Source: Adenanthera pavonina (taxonomy: Eukaryota; Streptophyta; Magnoliopsida; Fabales; Fabaceae). Taken from it: a stretch of 64,000 nt of DNA. Below, in pieces: positions 34,668 through 45,714 of the stretch; within the stretch, counting starts at the first letter, position 1; every line of letters begins with the position of its first letter. The stretch is from NCBI GenBank assembly GCA_026686845.1, contig JAIVEN010000013.1, positions 20,001 through 84,000 of the forward strand, in the 5' to 3' direction. The notes beneath the pieces were generated by a model. The model was not told the origin of the DNA. It saw nothing but the letters and a program-made list of their open reading frames with translations, and did no database searches. A program made the translations under genes and the position numbers.

Positions 34668-35775
34668 GGGCATGTTTGACAGCGTTTTCTATTTTATTGT
34701 TCTCAAAATAGTTTTTTAAAAGTGTTTCTGAGAATAAGTTTTAGAAAACAAAAAACAAAAAAACTTATTTGATTCATTGTTTTGAAAACTGTTTTTAAGA
34801 ACAAAAAAATAGAAAAACTCATTTAAGAAAATTGTTTTGAGAATTAAAAATAGAAAAATTTGTTTGATTCACTTGTTTTATGAAACAATGTTCATAATAA
34901 TTGGCACTTTTTTCTTTATTATGATTTAAATAGACTAAATTTACTATAACATAATTGACTAATTTAATAATAAAATTTTAGCAAAATAAACAATAAATAA
35001 CATATTTATTATAATATAATAGATTAATATAATAATAAAATTATGTAGGATAAACCTTAAATGAGGTGTTTGAATGTTGTAGTGGGTGAAATATATTACA
35101 AGTTCTTGTTAGCAATATGAAATTATCCTTCATTTCTTATCTTGTCAACTCCATTTGCAGAGCCAATACATATCCTTAATTATAATAATTAACTCCTTCA
35201 CTTCATAAAAAATTAGCAGAATAAATAATTAATAACATATATGTACTATAATATAATAGATTAATATAATATTAAAATTCTGCATGGTCAACTTTGAGTG
35301 AGGCGTTTGAATGTTATAGTGTGTGAAATATACTGCAAGTTTTTGCTAGCAATATTGAATTATCCTTCATTTATTGTCTTTTCAACTCCATTTGCAAAGT
35401 CAATACATATTTTTAACTATAATAATTAACTCCTTCACTTCATAAATAAATTTTAGCAGAAAAAACAATAAATAACATATTTTACCAACATAAATCAAAT
35501 ATTTTGCTAACATAAATCACATAGTCAACAATGAAATTGATATAGTTTTAAATAAAATTTCAACAGTAATATTTATATAATTAGTACAAAGTTAGCTAAT
35601 TAGAAGAATTGATATATTCTAACCACATCCAAGATGCAAGATGATCACAAAGTATTGCCATTTATGCTGCACTTTCATCAGATAGTCTTGATAAGTTTTC
35701 CATATTATAACTTGTATTTTCTAGATTTGTGTTTCTAGCAAGGTCCTCTACTTCTTCAGGATTCATGTTCTCCCA

Positions 35776-37027
35776 TTATGTAAATAGCCTATCACGTTGA
35801 CTCCACTTACGGATGTAATTATGAATAGCACAACATGCTATCACTATGAGACGTTGTTTTAAAGGATCATATGATGGCATTAATTTTAGAATTGGAAATC
35901 GAGCCTTCAATACCCCAAAACAACGTTCAATCGTCATTCTTAAAGAAGAATGCCTATAATTAAAAAGCTCTTTGGGACTTCTAGTTTGACGTCCTCTTTC
36001 TTGATATTCTTGTGCATGATATCTTTCTCTTCTATATGGGGGAAGAAGACCTCCATTACAAGGATATCCAAAGTCCACAAGATAATATGATCTTGAGGCA
36101 ATATAAAACATTAATTTAAATATAAGCATAAATAAATTCATCTAAATGAACTAAAGAAGAAGAGTAATCATATGTAAAAAAAAAAAAGCATTTCATTTAG
36201 AATTTAACCTTCAAGAGGCCACGAAAAATTTGCATTAGGATTGGTCATTGCATCTAACAAAACCTTTGCATCATGAGCACTACCTTCCCAATCTGAATAA
36301 ACATAGGTAAACATCATATTGAAGTCACATATACACATAACATTTTGTGTGATGACTGCTTTTCGTCCTCTACATGATATTTGCTGCTCAGCAGGCACCC
36401 AAGCACTAACATGTGTCCCATCAATTGCACCTACACAGTTCTGATTCAATATATATATATATGAGAGGTAATATTTATGTTAATATTAATAATAAGTAGT
36501 AACTATAAAATATTAAAACTTACTTTGAACCAAGGATAATACTTTGTGTTATTTTTAACATTGTCAGGCAACTCCCAAGTCTCCTGCTTGACGATCTCTT
36601 TCCCCAATCGACACATTGCTTTTAACACTTGCTTAAAATAATAAAAAATAGTTTGGGTCGAATGTTGGAAACGATCAGCAACTACGCGTTGTCTAAGATT
36701 ATGGCCTATAATGTATAAAAACATTGCAACTTTCTCTTCCAAACTCAACTCTTTTGAGTCCATTAAATAATCTTTACTCTTTAACTCATCACATAAATTG
36801 ATGAAACATATCTTTTCCATTCTCAACAATTCATAACATGTAGATCCAGATCCTTGTAAAATCTCATTGACAAATTCTCGACCAGTAAGCGTAGAATTAC
36901 GAACTGGAACTTTGTTAAGAAACTTGCTTTCATACTCACATATCATGTTAATTAATGCTAACTCTGCTAATTCATAGTCATCTTCACTTGAGCTAGATGA
37001 AGTTATAGATCCCAGAGCTACCTTCAA
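35776..37027 (-). CDS. PIF/Harbinger DDE transposase (probably no longer intact)
   Basis: Exon 1 is 37027-36524 (168 codons, HTH-like N-terminal region ending YYPWFK before donor GTAAGT). Exon 2 is 36440-36209 (NCVGAIDGTHVSAWVPA... to SWPLE). Exon 3 starts around 36090 and ends at TAA 35776-35778. DDE motifs are visible: GAIDGTHV, SAHDAKVL, LVDFGYPCNGG and IERCFGVLKARFPIL. Partner proteins of this family bind the element ends while this protein cuts and joins DNA. Exon 1 to 2 is a clean phase-0 GT-AG join. At the exon 2/3 border the visible GT (36208) and AG do not restore the frame of YYLVDFGYP, so a one-base change or a non-canonical site must be assumed. Exon 1 also lacks an in-frame ATG at its start: the nearby ATG GAT ATT GAA leads to a stop in another frame. 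I therefore read it as recently damaged. Confidence 0.85.
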
Positions 37028-37270
37028 TATCCATAGTGCACAATAATCTGTTCAAATGCAAACAAACATAAATCACGAGAAACAATATCAAATACATAAC
37101 TAGTCATAGTATTCATAGTTTGGAAACAATATCAAATACATAACTAGGCATAGTATTCATAGCTTGGAGAAAGTATCAAGTACATAACTAGTAATAACAT
37201 TCATAATTACCAAACACAAGACATGCAAACATAACATTCATAGACACAACATAGCACCTACAAACATAGA

Positions 37271-38259
37271 TCAAATCAAACTATTCAGCCATGCCTTCTT
37301 CCTCTGTGAAGGCACAGCCATAAATATTTCCCTCCAGGCAGGATTAATAAATTTATCCATTGCCTTCACATAAACCGCGTCAGAGATATCTTCAAGCTCA
37401 TTAAGAACAGCAACACATTTGGCAATGGAATAATCAGATGATGTGGCTCCAACACTACTAGCTTCCGTGCTCTTTGCCCTCAACATCTCAATTTTAGCTA
37501 GGTGAGCCTCTGCCCTTGCATTAGATGCCTTAACCATTGCTTGAATTGCTTCACTCAATTGATCAGATCTGCACTCTCTTTTTTTCTCTCGATCAGGCTG
37601 AACAATGCGCTTTCCACTATGTGTCACACGCTCAATTATGTCTTCATCAATGTCATCATCATTTTCAAGGTTTACATGAACTCCACCATGAAGATATTCT
37701 TCTTCAAGTTGAATATCATCTGAAGAATTTGGTGGATCTTGAGTAGATGAATGATGAAGTACACCGGTGGCAGTGCTTCTATTGAAAATTACACCTAGCA
37801 ATTGATAATGTTCCAGCCCTTGCTTCTTGAATTGAGCAGCTTCAGAATGTGCCTACAAAAATATGCACTATCAATAATCTAGATAATATACGTGTACAAT
37901 GTAGAAAAAAATTTCAAATGGTTACATACCAAAATATAATCTCTCCAACATCTCTCATCAGCAGTAACTGTGTTGGTCTCAGGACTCCAACCAAATCCAG
38001 TGTGTTGTAGCAACAAAGAAAAATCTCTATGTTTTGCCCATAGCCTATTATACTTTTGCTTGATTTGTTTATCATTAAAAGGACACCTAGTCATAGCATT
38101 CAACTTTCCTAACATGTCTTTCCAAACTTTCTGTGAAAACACACCATTGTTGTAATTTCCTTTGTTTACTTCTTCAATCATAATGTCTATGAAGCATTTA
38201 ACTACATGCTTTGGCCAAGTTGCATTTTCTGAAACTTCTATTGACCCAATAGTTGCCAT
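37271..38259 (-). CDS. Harbinger Myb/SANT-like DNA-binding partner protein, two exons
   Basis: Exon 1 is 38259-37930 (110 codons, ATG start, donor GTATGT). Exon 2 is 37852-37271 (193 codons plus stop, acceptor TTTGTAG). Both are phase 0, giving 303 residues. Exon 1 is a Myb_DNA-bind_3-type domain (TWPKHVVKCFIDIMIEEVNK, KVWKDMLGKLNAMT, QIKQKYNRLWAKHRDF, GFGWSPETNTVTADE). Exon 2 starts AHSEAAQFKKQGLEHYQLLG and carries an acidic stretch and a helical region with many Ala/Glu. In PIF/Harbinger transposons this protein helps bring the transposase to the terminal repeats in the nucleus. The frame is open throughout, in contrast to the transposase. Some host proteins share this layout, but the position inside the terminal repeats makes the transposon role clear. 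Confidence 0.85.
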
Positions 38260-38269
38260 CTATAATATA

Positions 38270-40140
38270 TGAGATTCAATCATTCAAGCAAGAAGTTAAA
38301 CAAATTCACCAAAATCGATGTATCATTGACAAGAGAAGAAAGTACCAAAACACAGAAAATCAAGGACCATCAAATAAAGAAAACAAAACTAAATACATGT
38401 CACTGCATATCTAGGCTTTAACTTTCTTGCAATTTAGGTCCTATAGATAAAATATCTGCTTATAACATAGAGAAGGCATCACATAAGAAACTTTTTATGA
38501 GGGAATAATCATAGCCCCATGGGAGAAAGATGGAAATGAAACAAATAAATAAACTTTTTATGACCAAACTCAAATCCTACAAAATTGAACTATTTCAAGA
38601 ACCAAAATATTAGAAAGTGAAATAATTCCTCCTCTGTAGATGGTCTAACATAGAAAAGGCATCACATAAGATAGGTCTTACCAAATAAATTAGCAATCCT
38701 AAATCCTCTCCCACTAAAACAGGGGATTGAGGATTCAATATAGAGCATTCCAATAGAAAGCCATTTAGAAATAAAGTATAGTCAGTAAAGGCATTATCCA
38801 CATCAGCCCACCATATACAACAAAATCATAAACAATAACTTATCGACAAATTGAAGACTCTGTTTGCAAATTACATTAATGAGGAGGCAACAATCATATA
38901 TTAAAATAATTAATATATGAATGCACCCTGCAGTCAATCCATCCTGCTCCGTACCATTTGAATGAGCAAGAAAATTCAATTCAATGATTAAAATAAATGA
39001 TGATATAAAATTTGAACTTGTGCATCATTACATCTGTACCTTCTATTGGATCACCTCAATAATACAAGGTTTTGATTTGTTCCCATACACTTCACGTGAG
39101 GCTACAAAAGGTAGCCACAATAAAATAGACACTGATCAGCCAACTTCAAAATGGAGGATAATGAGGGTTTTGACATATTTGCATGTTAGGCCTTGAAGGA
39201 AACGACTTCCCTAAGATTGGCAAAGGATGTTCATAAGTCCATTCACACACAAATACAAAAGGTTTCACAAGGATACAAATTTCATATCTCACTCAAATCA
39301 ATACTCAACATCTTGATATACCAAAATTCTTTACCCAAAATTAATATTAGCTCTGTAAGGAGTATCAATTTTCTCAGCAGCCAAGCAGAAAGAATCCAGA
39401 TATAAACCAACAAATAATAATATAATGAAAATCGGGGGAAAAAAATAGAGCTTGACCACCAAAACACCTCAAATGACAAAAATAGGTATGACAATTGTAG
39501 TTGAGCAGAACAAAGTTGAAGCTCCAAGGTTAAGAGTTACAGATCGAGTTTCAAAATAAAAAATTGGCTCACATGCGGACTGACTTACAAATCAAGCCTA
39601 AAACCTGAATCAACCAGTGACCGAAGCTGAACTTCAAGTTGAAAACCAGAAATGAAGCTGAATCGAAGCTCAAGATGTCCCGGGTTTGAAGCCTTTCAAA
39701 GCAGTGCAGTAGATCGAGCCTGGAACTTGAAGATAAAAAAGGAATTGAAGTCGAAAACTGGATTAAAGCAAACTTGAAGCTGAATCGTAGTAGAAAATGA
39801 GAAGAAAGAAGGATCCAAGCTCAAAAAATCGCAGCAAGAAAGAAGAAAAAAGACTCACCAACGGTCAGGTAATAGCCGAAGGATGAAGACCGGCGACCTC
39901 AGTGCAAGAGAAAAATGGATGAGTTGAGGCGAAGGATCTGAGATTTTTTGGACCTGAGCAGACTCTTGAGACCTGGTGCTGATAGAAGACCGCGGCAAGA
40001 TGAGCTGAGAGTGAAAAATGGGCATAGGATTCGAAGAGCAAAACTAAACATGGTTAAAAATTACAAAAGTGCCATTAATGAGACCATGTTCTCCGTGTTT
40101 CCTCAAATTCCCAGAACAAAACATCCCAAAACACTTTAAA
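38270..40140 (-). other. Harbinger 5' region upstream of the Myb-like gene
   Basis: Short unrelated frames only. From about 39540 to 40060 the sequence has repeated GAAGCTGAA/TCGAAGCT-like words (for example GAAGCTGAACTTCAAGTTGA near 39625 and GAAGCTGAATCGAAGCTCAA near 39655). This is likely the promoter and leader region of the element. No transcription start can be fixed. Confidence 0.45.
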
Positions 40141-40293
40141 ATTGTTTTCCATTTTTTGTTCCCAAAACACCAAGTTGTTTTTTTGTTTTCAGAACACTTC
40201 ACTTTAAAAACAACTCATTAAATGAGTTTTTGTGTTTTTTTGTTCTTAAAAATAAAAAACTATTTCTGAGAACACTAATCAAATAGGGCCGTA

Positions 40294-41690
40294 ATATCTC
40301 GAAATTTCCTCTCTATTTATAATGAGTTATTATTTATGTATTATGATTGATATAGGGTATGAATGAGAATTTTATGTGATAATGTTGATGTTTGGCCTAT
40401 AGAAACATTGATATGATACTATTACGAGTTAGGTCCTTAATGGTAATTATAAACAATTTTGGGTTCTTAATGGTAAATGTTTTTAATTTCTAATTTAGCA
40501 AGAATTTAGGAAATTGGATTCTAGAATATTTTCAATGGGCCTAATTGATGTCATTGAATCCTAATTAAATAAAAAAAATCCAAAGGGAAAAGGAGTTGGG
40601 CCAAGAAATAATTTATTAAAAATAAATTGCATAATTAAATAATTAATGCATAATAATGAAATTGGGCCATTATTTATCACGAGTAGGTAAGCTCAGGTCC
40701 ATAAAGGAGAATACTAGAATCATTGGATATTTTTAGAAACTTCAGAAAATCATTTAAAAAGGCCTAAAGATTACTAGGCCAAGTTGGACTATTTAGGCCC
40801 AATAAACTCTAAGCTCCATTTTATTGGGCCAAACAACTATTAATGAGCCCAAACATGTTAGAGCAACCACTAATAAACCTAAATTATTTTTCTACGCACA
40901 ATTATAGTAGAAAATTTCATTAGATAAAAAATACATAAACTAGGTCCAAATATTATTGTGCAAACTTTGTTGAGCCAAATCTTGTCATTTAAGCCCAATA
41001 CATTAAAAAATATACATCTTGAACTTATGAATCCATGAAAGTGATGTTAGAGTTGTAGGTAAAATGAGTGAAGGTGAAGTTACCAACAAGGTGGAAAAGA
41101 GGGGAAGAACATGAACTCTTGGATAAAAAAGAAATCAATGGTTGAAATTCATTCACTTTATCTATAAATAGAAAGCTCCTCCTCCCCAGCCTCCTCCCTA
41201 ATTTAGCCATACCAAATCGTCATTTAAAGAGAGATTAGAGAGAGTGAGAAGTCTTGAAGGAAGGAAGGAGAAAAAAGGAGGAAGAGAAGGAAGAAGTTCT
41301 AAGGTTTTCTACAATGTAGCATCTTTTCCTATTCATGTATTTATTTTTAAGTAGTTTGCTTGATTTAGTTTTATGTTTCCATGATTATGAAAAACATGTT
41401 TTAGTAGTTAAAAGTATCTATGATTGGATCAAAGCCATGATTTTTCTTAGAACATGATATAAATATGCATGAATATGTTTGAATGTTGAAAAACATGCCA
41501 AGAACATGCTTTGATCTTGAATTGTTAAGGCAACCTTTAAGTAAACTTGTTTTTGTATCAATTACTTGAATAATATTATGTTAGAATGAGATAATGATAC
41601 TATGGAGATTTATCCAAATCTCATCACCCATAACTCTAACCACGATTAGGTTCAAGCCACAAAATAGAGAAAGGAAATGAGGTGGTTCAA
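40294..41690 (+). mobile_element. Gypsy-type LTR (family T), copy T1, 5' part
   Basis: After the interrupted start it continues with words that recur in order at 55845-57250: TTATGTGATAATGTTGATGT, TAATTTCTA.T..AGCAAGAATT, AAATTGCA.AATTAAATAATT, AGAAAAT..TTTAAAAAGGC and CTATAAATAGAA. A TATA box is followed by a purine-rich leader. The copies are diverged and neither contains gag-pol. The 3' limit is unclear because other repeats follow. Confidence 0.65.
41162..41170 (+). promoter_or_regulatory. TATA box of LTR copy T1
   Basis: CTATAAATAG, placed in the same context as the TATA at 56683 in copy T3: a GATCAATGGTTAAGATTT-like stretch upstream, then GAGAG-rich leader downstream. Confidence 0.55.
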
Positions 41691-41699
41691 CTTTGAACT

Positions 41700-43361
41700 T
41701 ACTTAATCTTTTAACCATCAATCTTAGATATACATGTTGATAGAGTTTTGGTAGTTCGCTTAGTGTTTTCAAAGTTATTTTTATGCCAAAACTACTTTAT
41801 TCAACTAAGCTTGGGAGGATATTCCACTAACAGCCTAACCTTGTACATGTTCTTACTTCTGGTATTGAGCTTATTGGACTAAGGCTATAAGGTTAATAGA
41901 ATATTGTGGATTGTTCTTTGGTGTTCTTTTCTAAGTTAATGCTTAGTAAAACATCCTACCCACCTTAGTAGAACAAGCTACTGAAATAGGAAGACAAACT
42001 TCTTTGTGATACCTTGATAGTCTGATATCCTATGGAAGATAGTCTATCCTAGTACCTTAGAGTATTTCTTGTGATTGGAATAGTATACTTTATGGACTAA
42101 GCCTTGATACTTAGTGGAGTAAGGGTGCTTTTTCAAAACCCAATTTTAGGGACTTGAAGCTTGTTGAAATAAGGAGTAACATCTTAGATAGCTTATTCTT
42201 CTATCCATGAATTTAAGCTTCTGAGTTTCCTCAAAACAAAAACTTAGTCTACTATTCTAGGTAGCTTATTTCAACAATGTGCATGAATTCAGAATAACGT
42301 TCAATAGTCGACTACAGTTCCCATCTTAGTAGAAAAACCAAGTTTAACATTGAGAGATGTGTTTAATAGCTAGCTAGCTTATTCCACTAACCTACCAAGC
42401 TTATTCTACTAAGTTTTAACATGCATTTAATGTGGCGGGTGAACACTATATCCAGCTAAGTAGTAACTAGTTCTCATATGTAACAGCTAGATTTGGATAA
42501 AATCTATATATAAGACCACATTTAAGCTGATTGGTAAGATTATTAAGTATTCTAGAACTAAAATGTTATTACATTGATTCAAAGCATTATTTAGCATACT
42601 TAGATGACTCTGAGTTACAATGTTTCTATGTACTCTTTGTAAGTGAGAGTTTATCATTTATAATATTCTTTTATCTATGAGAAAGATTCTCTAGATGAGG
42701 TATTCTAGAGGGATTATTTAAGATTAGGTTACCATGAGTGGATTTGTAATCACACCAAGGAATTTATGAATGGTAGACTCAATGAAAGAGTCTAGGATAT
42801 ACTGAGACTTCATAAATACAAAAAATCAAACTTGTAGGATATAGTGGAAAAATCTCAATTAGTGTATAACATACCAAAATCTAGATCCTATATTTTTAGG
42901 CGAAAGAGGATATGTGCAATGCAAGCTATACTGCTTAGTGGATTTGAGCCTATAGAGTGCTTTAGAAGAATCCAAAATGCCCTAAAATGATAAGAAAGTT
43001 CTGAGATAGAAATAAAAGGAAGAGGAAATTGTTAAGAAGAATGAATAAATGAGTAAGAACGAATAATATTTATGTGAACAAAGAAAGTAGTATCCTTATA
43101 CTGATTACAGGAGCAAGGAAATGTTAAGAAAAGCTAAAGAGCTTTTAATATAAGTATGTTGGCCTTGAGAAGATGTTATTAGGCCTAAGCTCTTTTAACC
43201 AAGTTTAAGAGAAACAGATGAAGACTTGGATCTTAGCACTATGATTTACTAAGCCTAGGGAAAATTATGTACTATAATTCTTAAGCCCAAATAAAAGAAA
43301 GATGAAAGTTGATGTTAAATACCCTGAAATAAGTATGTTAAATTACCTGAAGGTCAGAGAA
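41700..43361. repeat. Unidentified repeat with many copies of a CTTA(G/T)T.(G/C)A.TAAGCT-like motif
   Basis: Between about 41755 and 42475 short related words recur on both strands: CTTATTCCACTAA, TCAACTAAGCTTGGG, CTTAGTAGAACAAGC, ACTTAGTGGAGTAAGG, AACTTAGTCTACTATTC, AGTCGACTAC, GCTTATTCTACTAAG and CAGCTAAGTAGTAAC. Spacing is irregular. The rest, to 43361, has no gene. It separates T1 from the 5S-like segment and could be the LTR of another element. Confidence 0.45.
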
Positions 43362-43517
43362 ATATGTTATGAATTAAAAAGAAATCAAAGGCTAATAATT
43401 TTTAAGTCTAAATTATTATCCAAAAAAACTAGAACTACTAACCTTGAAGAATTTTTGGATGATAATCTTATATGTTATGAATTAAAAAGAAATTGAAGGC
43501 TAATAATTTTTAACTCT
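43362..43517. repeat. 108-bp-period direct duplication (about 1.4 copies)
   Basis: ATATGTTATGAATTAAAAAG followed by AAAT(C/T)(A/G)AAGGCTAATAATTTTTAA starts at 43362 and again at 43470. Only about 48 bp of the second unit are present before the 5S-like segment. Confidence 0.8.
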
Positions 43518-43625
43518 AACATTAGCATTAACATGCTAAATTCCCTCAAAGCTCCCCAATTAAGCACGCCTTGGTAAGACTAATATAATGATGAGTGACC
43601 TACTAGGAAGTTTGGTATAACATCC
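43508..43625 (+). pseudogene. 5S rRNA-derived segment (decayed)
   Basis: The stretch aligns with plant 5S rRNA from about nucleotide 20 to the 3' end. TTAAGCACGCCTTGG lies in the A-box region (5S: TTAAGCGTGCTTGGG), then ATGATGAGTGACCTACTAGG and AAG in the C-box region (5S: AGGATGGGTGACCTCCTGGGAAG), then ATAACATCC at the end (5S: GTTGCATCC). Upstream, TTAACATGCTAAATTCCCTC matches CTAATGCACCGGATCCCATC loosely. Most differences are transitions. It could be an old 5S pseudogene or the 5S-like part of a Cassandra-type terminal repeat. With a degraded internal promoter it is unlikely to be transcribed. Confidence 0.65.
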
Positions 43626-45714
43626 TCGATTTTTTGAATATTACCATATGCATGAAAATGTGATAATATGGTATGTGATGCATTATTTGAATGAAAAGAA
43701 GAGTAAAATGATAATTTCATATGCTTAGACCTTAAAAGAAATGTATTTGCAAAATGGTGATTAGAAATTATTTGTAGTTTAGTCCTTGAAGAAAATTTTA
43801 TTTGCAATTTAATCTTTCCAGAGGCAATTTCAAAAACAAGTAATATACCTGTCAAAATGGACCTTGTTATATATTGGACCTAATGAAACAATGTATTGGG
43901 TCCAAAAGAATCAATTTGAAAAGAAATAGACTAGAGAATGCAGTAGAAATTTAACTATAAGAAAAGCACTATAGGCTCCACAAATATATTTAAGTAAAAA
44001 GGAAAGTATGTGGGCCCCACATAAATATGGTTTGGGACAATATTAGAGAATACATGAATTAAAAATATTAGAAAATACAACCGAAATACCTTTAACTGTT
44101 CAAGTAAAAAGTAACTAGTATAAGATATATCTAGATTAAGAAAAATATGTTATATTAAGGACATTTCCTCCCCTATTACTAGTCGAAATTTTCATCACAT
44201 GGGCAAAAGATGATTTTAATAAAAATGATGCCATGGATGATGTTTTGTTAGAGACATTTGGACACAATTTTATGGAAACTTTTTGTTGATAAATATCCCT
44301 TCTCTCCCTTCATTTTGGCCAACTTAAGAAAGCAAGAAAGAGAGGAGAGTGAGCTGCAAAATTGTCCAAGAGAAGGAGAAGTGGCATGACAAAGAAAGAG
44401 GAAAAAGGAAGAAGAGAAGAGCAAGGTATAAGATAAGCTTTCTTCTCTAATTTTCTAGGCCATGGCTCAAGTTAGTTTCTCATAAGTTAGGTTTAGTTTA
44501 GGTGAGTTTTCTCCCTCTTCTCTGAAGGGATTAATTCAACCAAGCATGGGGGAAGGGAAAGAAAAGTGTTTTCAGGAAAAGAGACCAAGGGAAAGCATGA
44601 TCTAGTGTTAGAAAGTAAGATTTCATGAGTTTGAAGGAAGTTTTAAAGAAATCCCTTTCTTTCCTTCCCTAGCAGTGATTTTGACCGGACCAAAGGATAA
44701 AGAAGGAGTGAGAATTTCATGAAAATGATATTAAAAATGGATTTTTCATGGTAGAATTAGCTTAAGATAAGCATTGTTTTCAAGAAAAAGCCAAAGATAA
44801 AGAATATGAGATTTAGGGTTTTATGGTTCTTTATGAAGCAACTCATGGAATTAGTTGATTTAGTAAGAAGTTGGTGATGTATTTAGGTTTGGAATAGCTC
44901 AAGGAAGCAAGTGAAGGATTGAATCCAAGTGGAATAGCAAAAAATTTCACAAAGGTAGCAATTTTACATTTCTTACTTTATGTTATCTTAGTGTTATATG
45001 ATGTGTAATGACTTGCCATATTATTATTTTGATTATTGGTGACTAGTTTTGGCTGAATTTAATGTAAGGGCTTTGCTCGAGATGTTTATTTTCTAAGGGG
45101 GAATTCTATCAAAACTTTTATGTAACAATATGATATAATGTGTTTTAACATGTTTAAGATGAGGTTTTATGCACAAATGATAACATGCATGCATGAAATG
45201 TACTTTGGTACTAGGATTTTCATAATCTCATCATCCTAAACATCAATATGATAGGGACAGACAATGGCAAGAATGTAAGGAAAGCAAAGGGCAAGGAGAA
45301 GGATATTGATGATTAAAGTGTTAATTACCTTCATGTTATACTTTTTTGTCATTTTATGTAAAATTATGTATGAATTTATGAGGCTGTACTTTTATATATT
45401 CATGTTTCTCTAAGCTTACCAAGATGTTAGGTATAAAGTATGGACAAGTTTTGGCAATGTAAATATGTTATGAAATTAATTTTGCTAAGTGATGCTTAAA
45501 AGCTGTCATATTTGACATACTAAAAATAAAATAGAGCAATTTTGTTCCAAACAGGGCATAATTCATATCTTTGTCTATGCTTAATCAATTTATATGTTCT
45601 TTGACTTCTTAGAAAGCTCTATTTGTCTACTTTCAAGCATTTAAATAGGAAAATTCAAAGTTAAGGCAAAAAACCAAGAAAATTACAAATTGATTATATG
45701 AGTAGTAAAATTCA
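43613..45714 (+). mobile_element. Gypsy-type LTR-like repeat (T2)
   Basis: It begins TGGTATAACATCCTCGATTT, overlapping the end of the 5S-like segment. It then has a gypsy LTR look: 'fill' sequence, a purine-rich leader at 44330-44430 (GAGAGGAGAG..., AAGAGGAAAAAGGAAG), and AT-rich downstream sequence. Its far part (about 45640 onwards) resembles 60120-60480 at the end of copy T3. No protein remnant is present. I cannot fix its 3' end because the Athila-type LTR copy starts at 45715. Confidence 0.45.

Larger units (their letters stand above)
34668..40290 (-). mobile_element. PIF/Harbinger DNA transposon, near complete
   Basis: 5.6 kb with imperfect terminal inverted repeats: left GGGCATGTTTGACAGCGTT, right (reverse complement) GGCCCTATTTGATTAGTGTT. 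Both are followed by related subterminal sequence with GTTTTTAAGAACAAAAAAA-like words. The 3-bp TSD is GTA (34665-34667 and 40291-40293); the family prefers TWA/TTA-like 3-bp sites. It carries the two usual genes, both on the minus strand: a Myb/SANT-like gene (38259-37271) and a DDE transposase (37027-35776). Confidence 0.88.
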
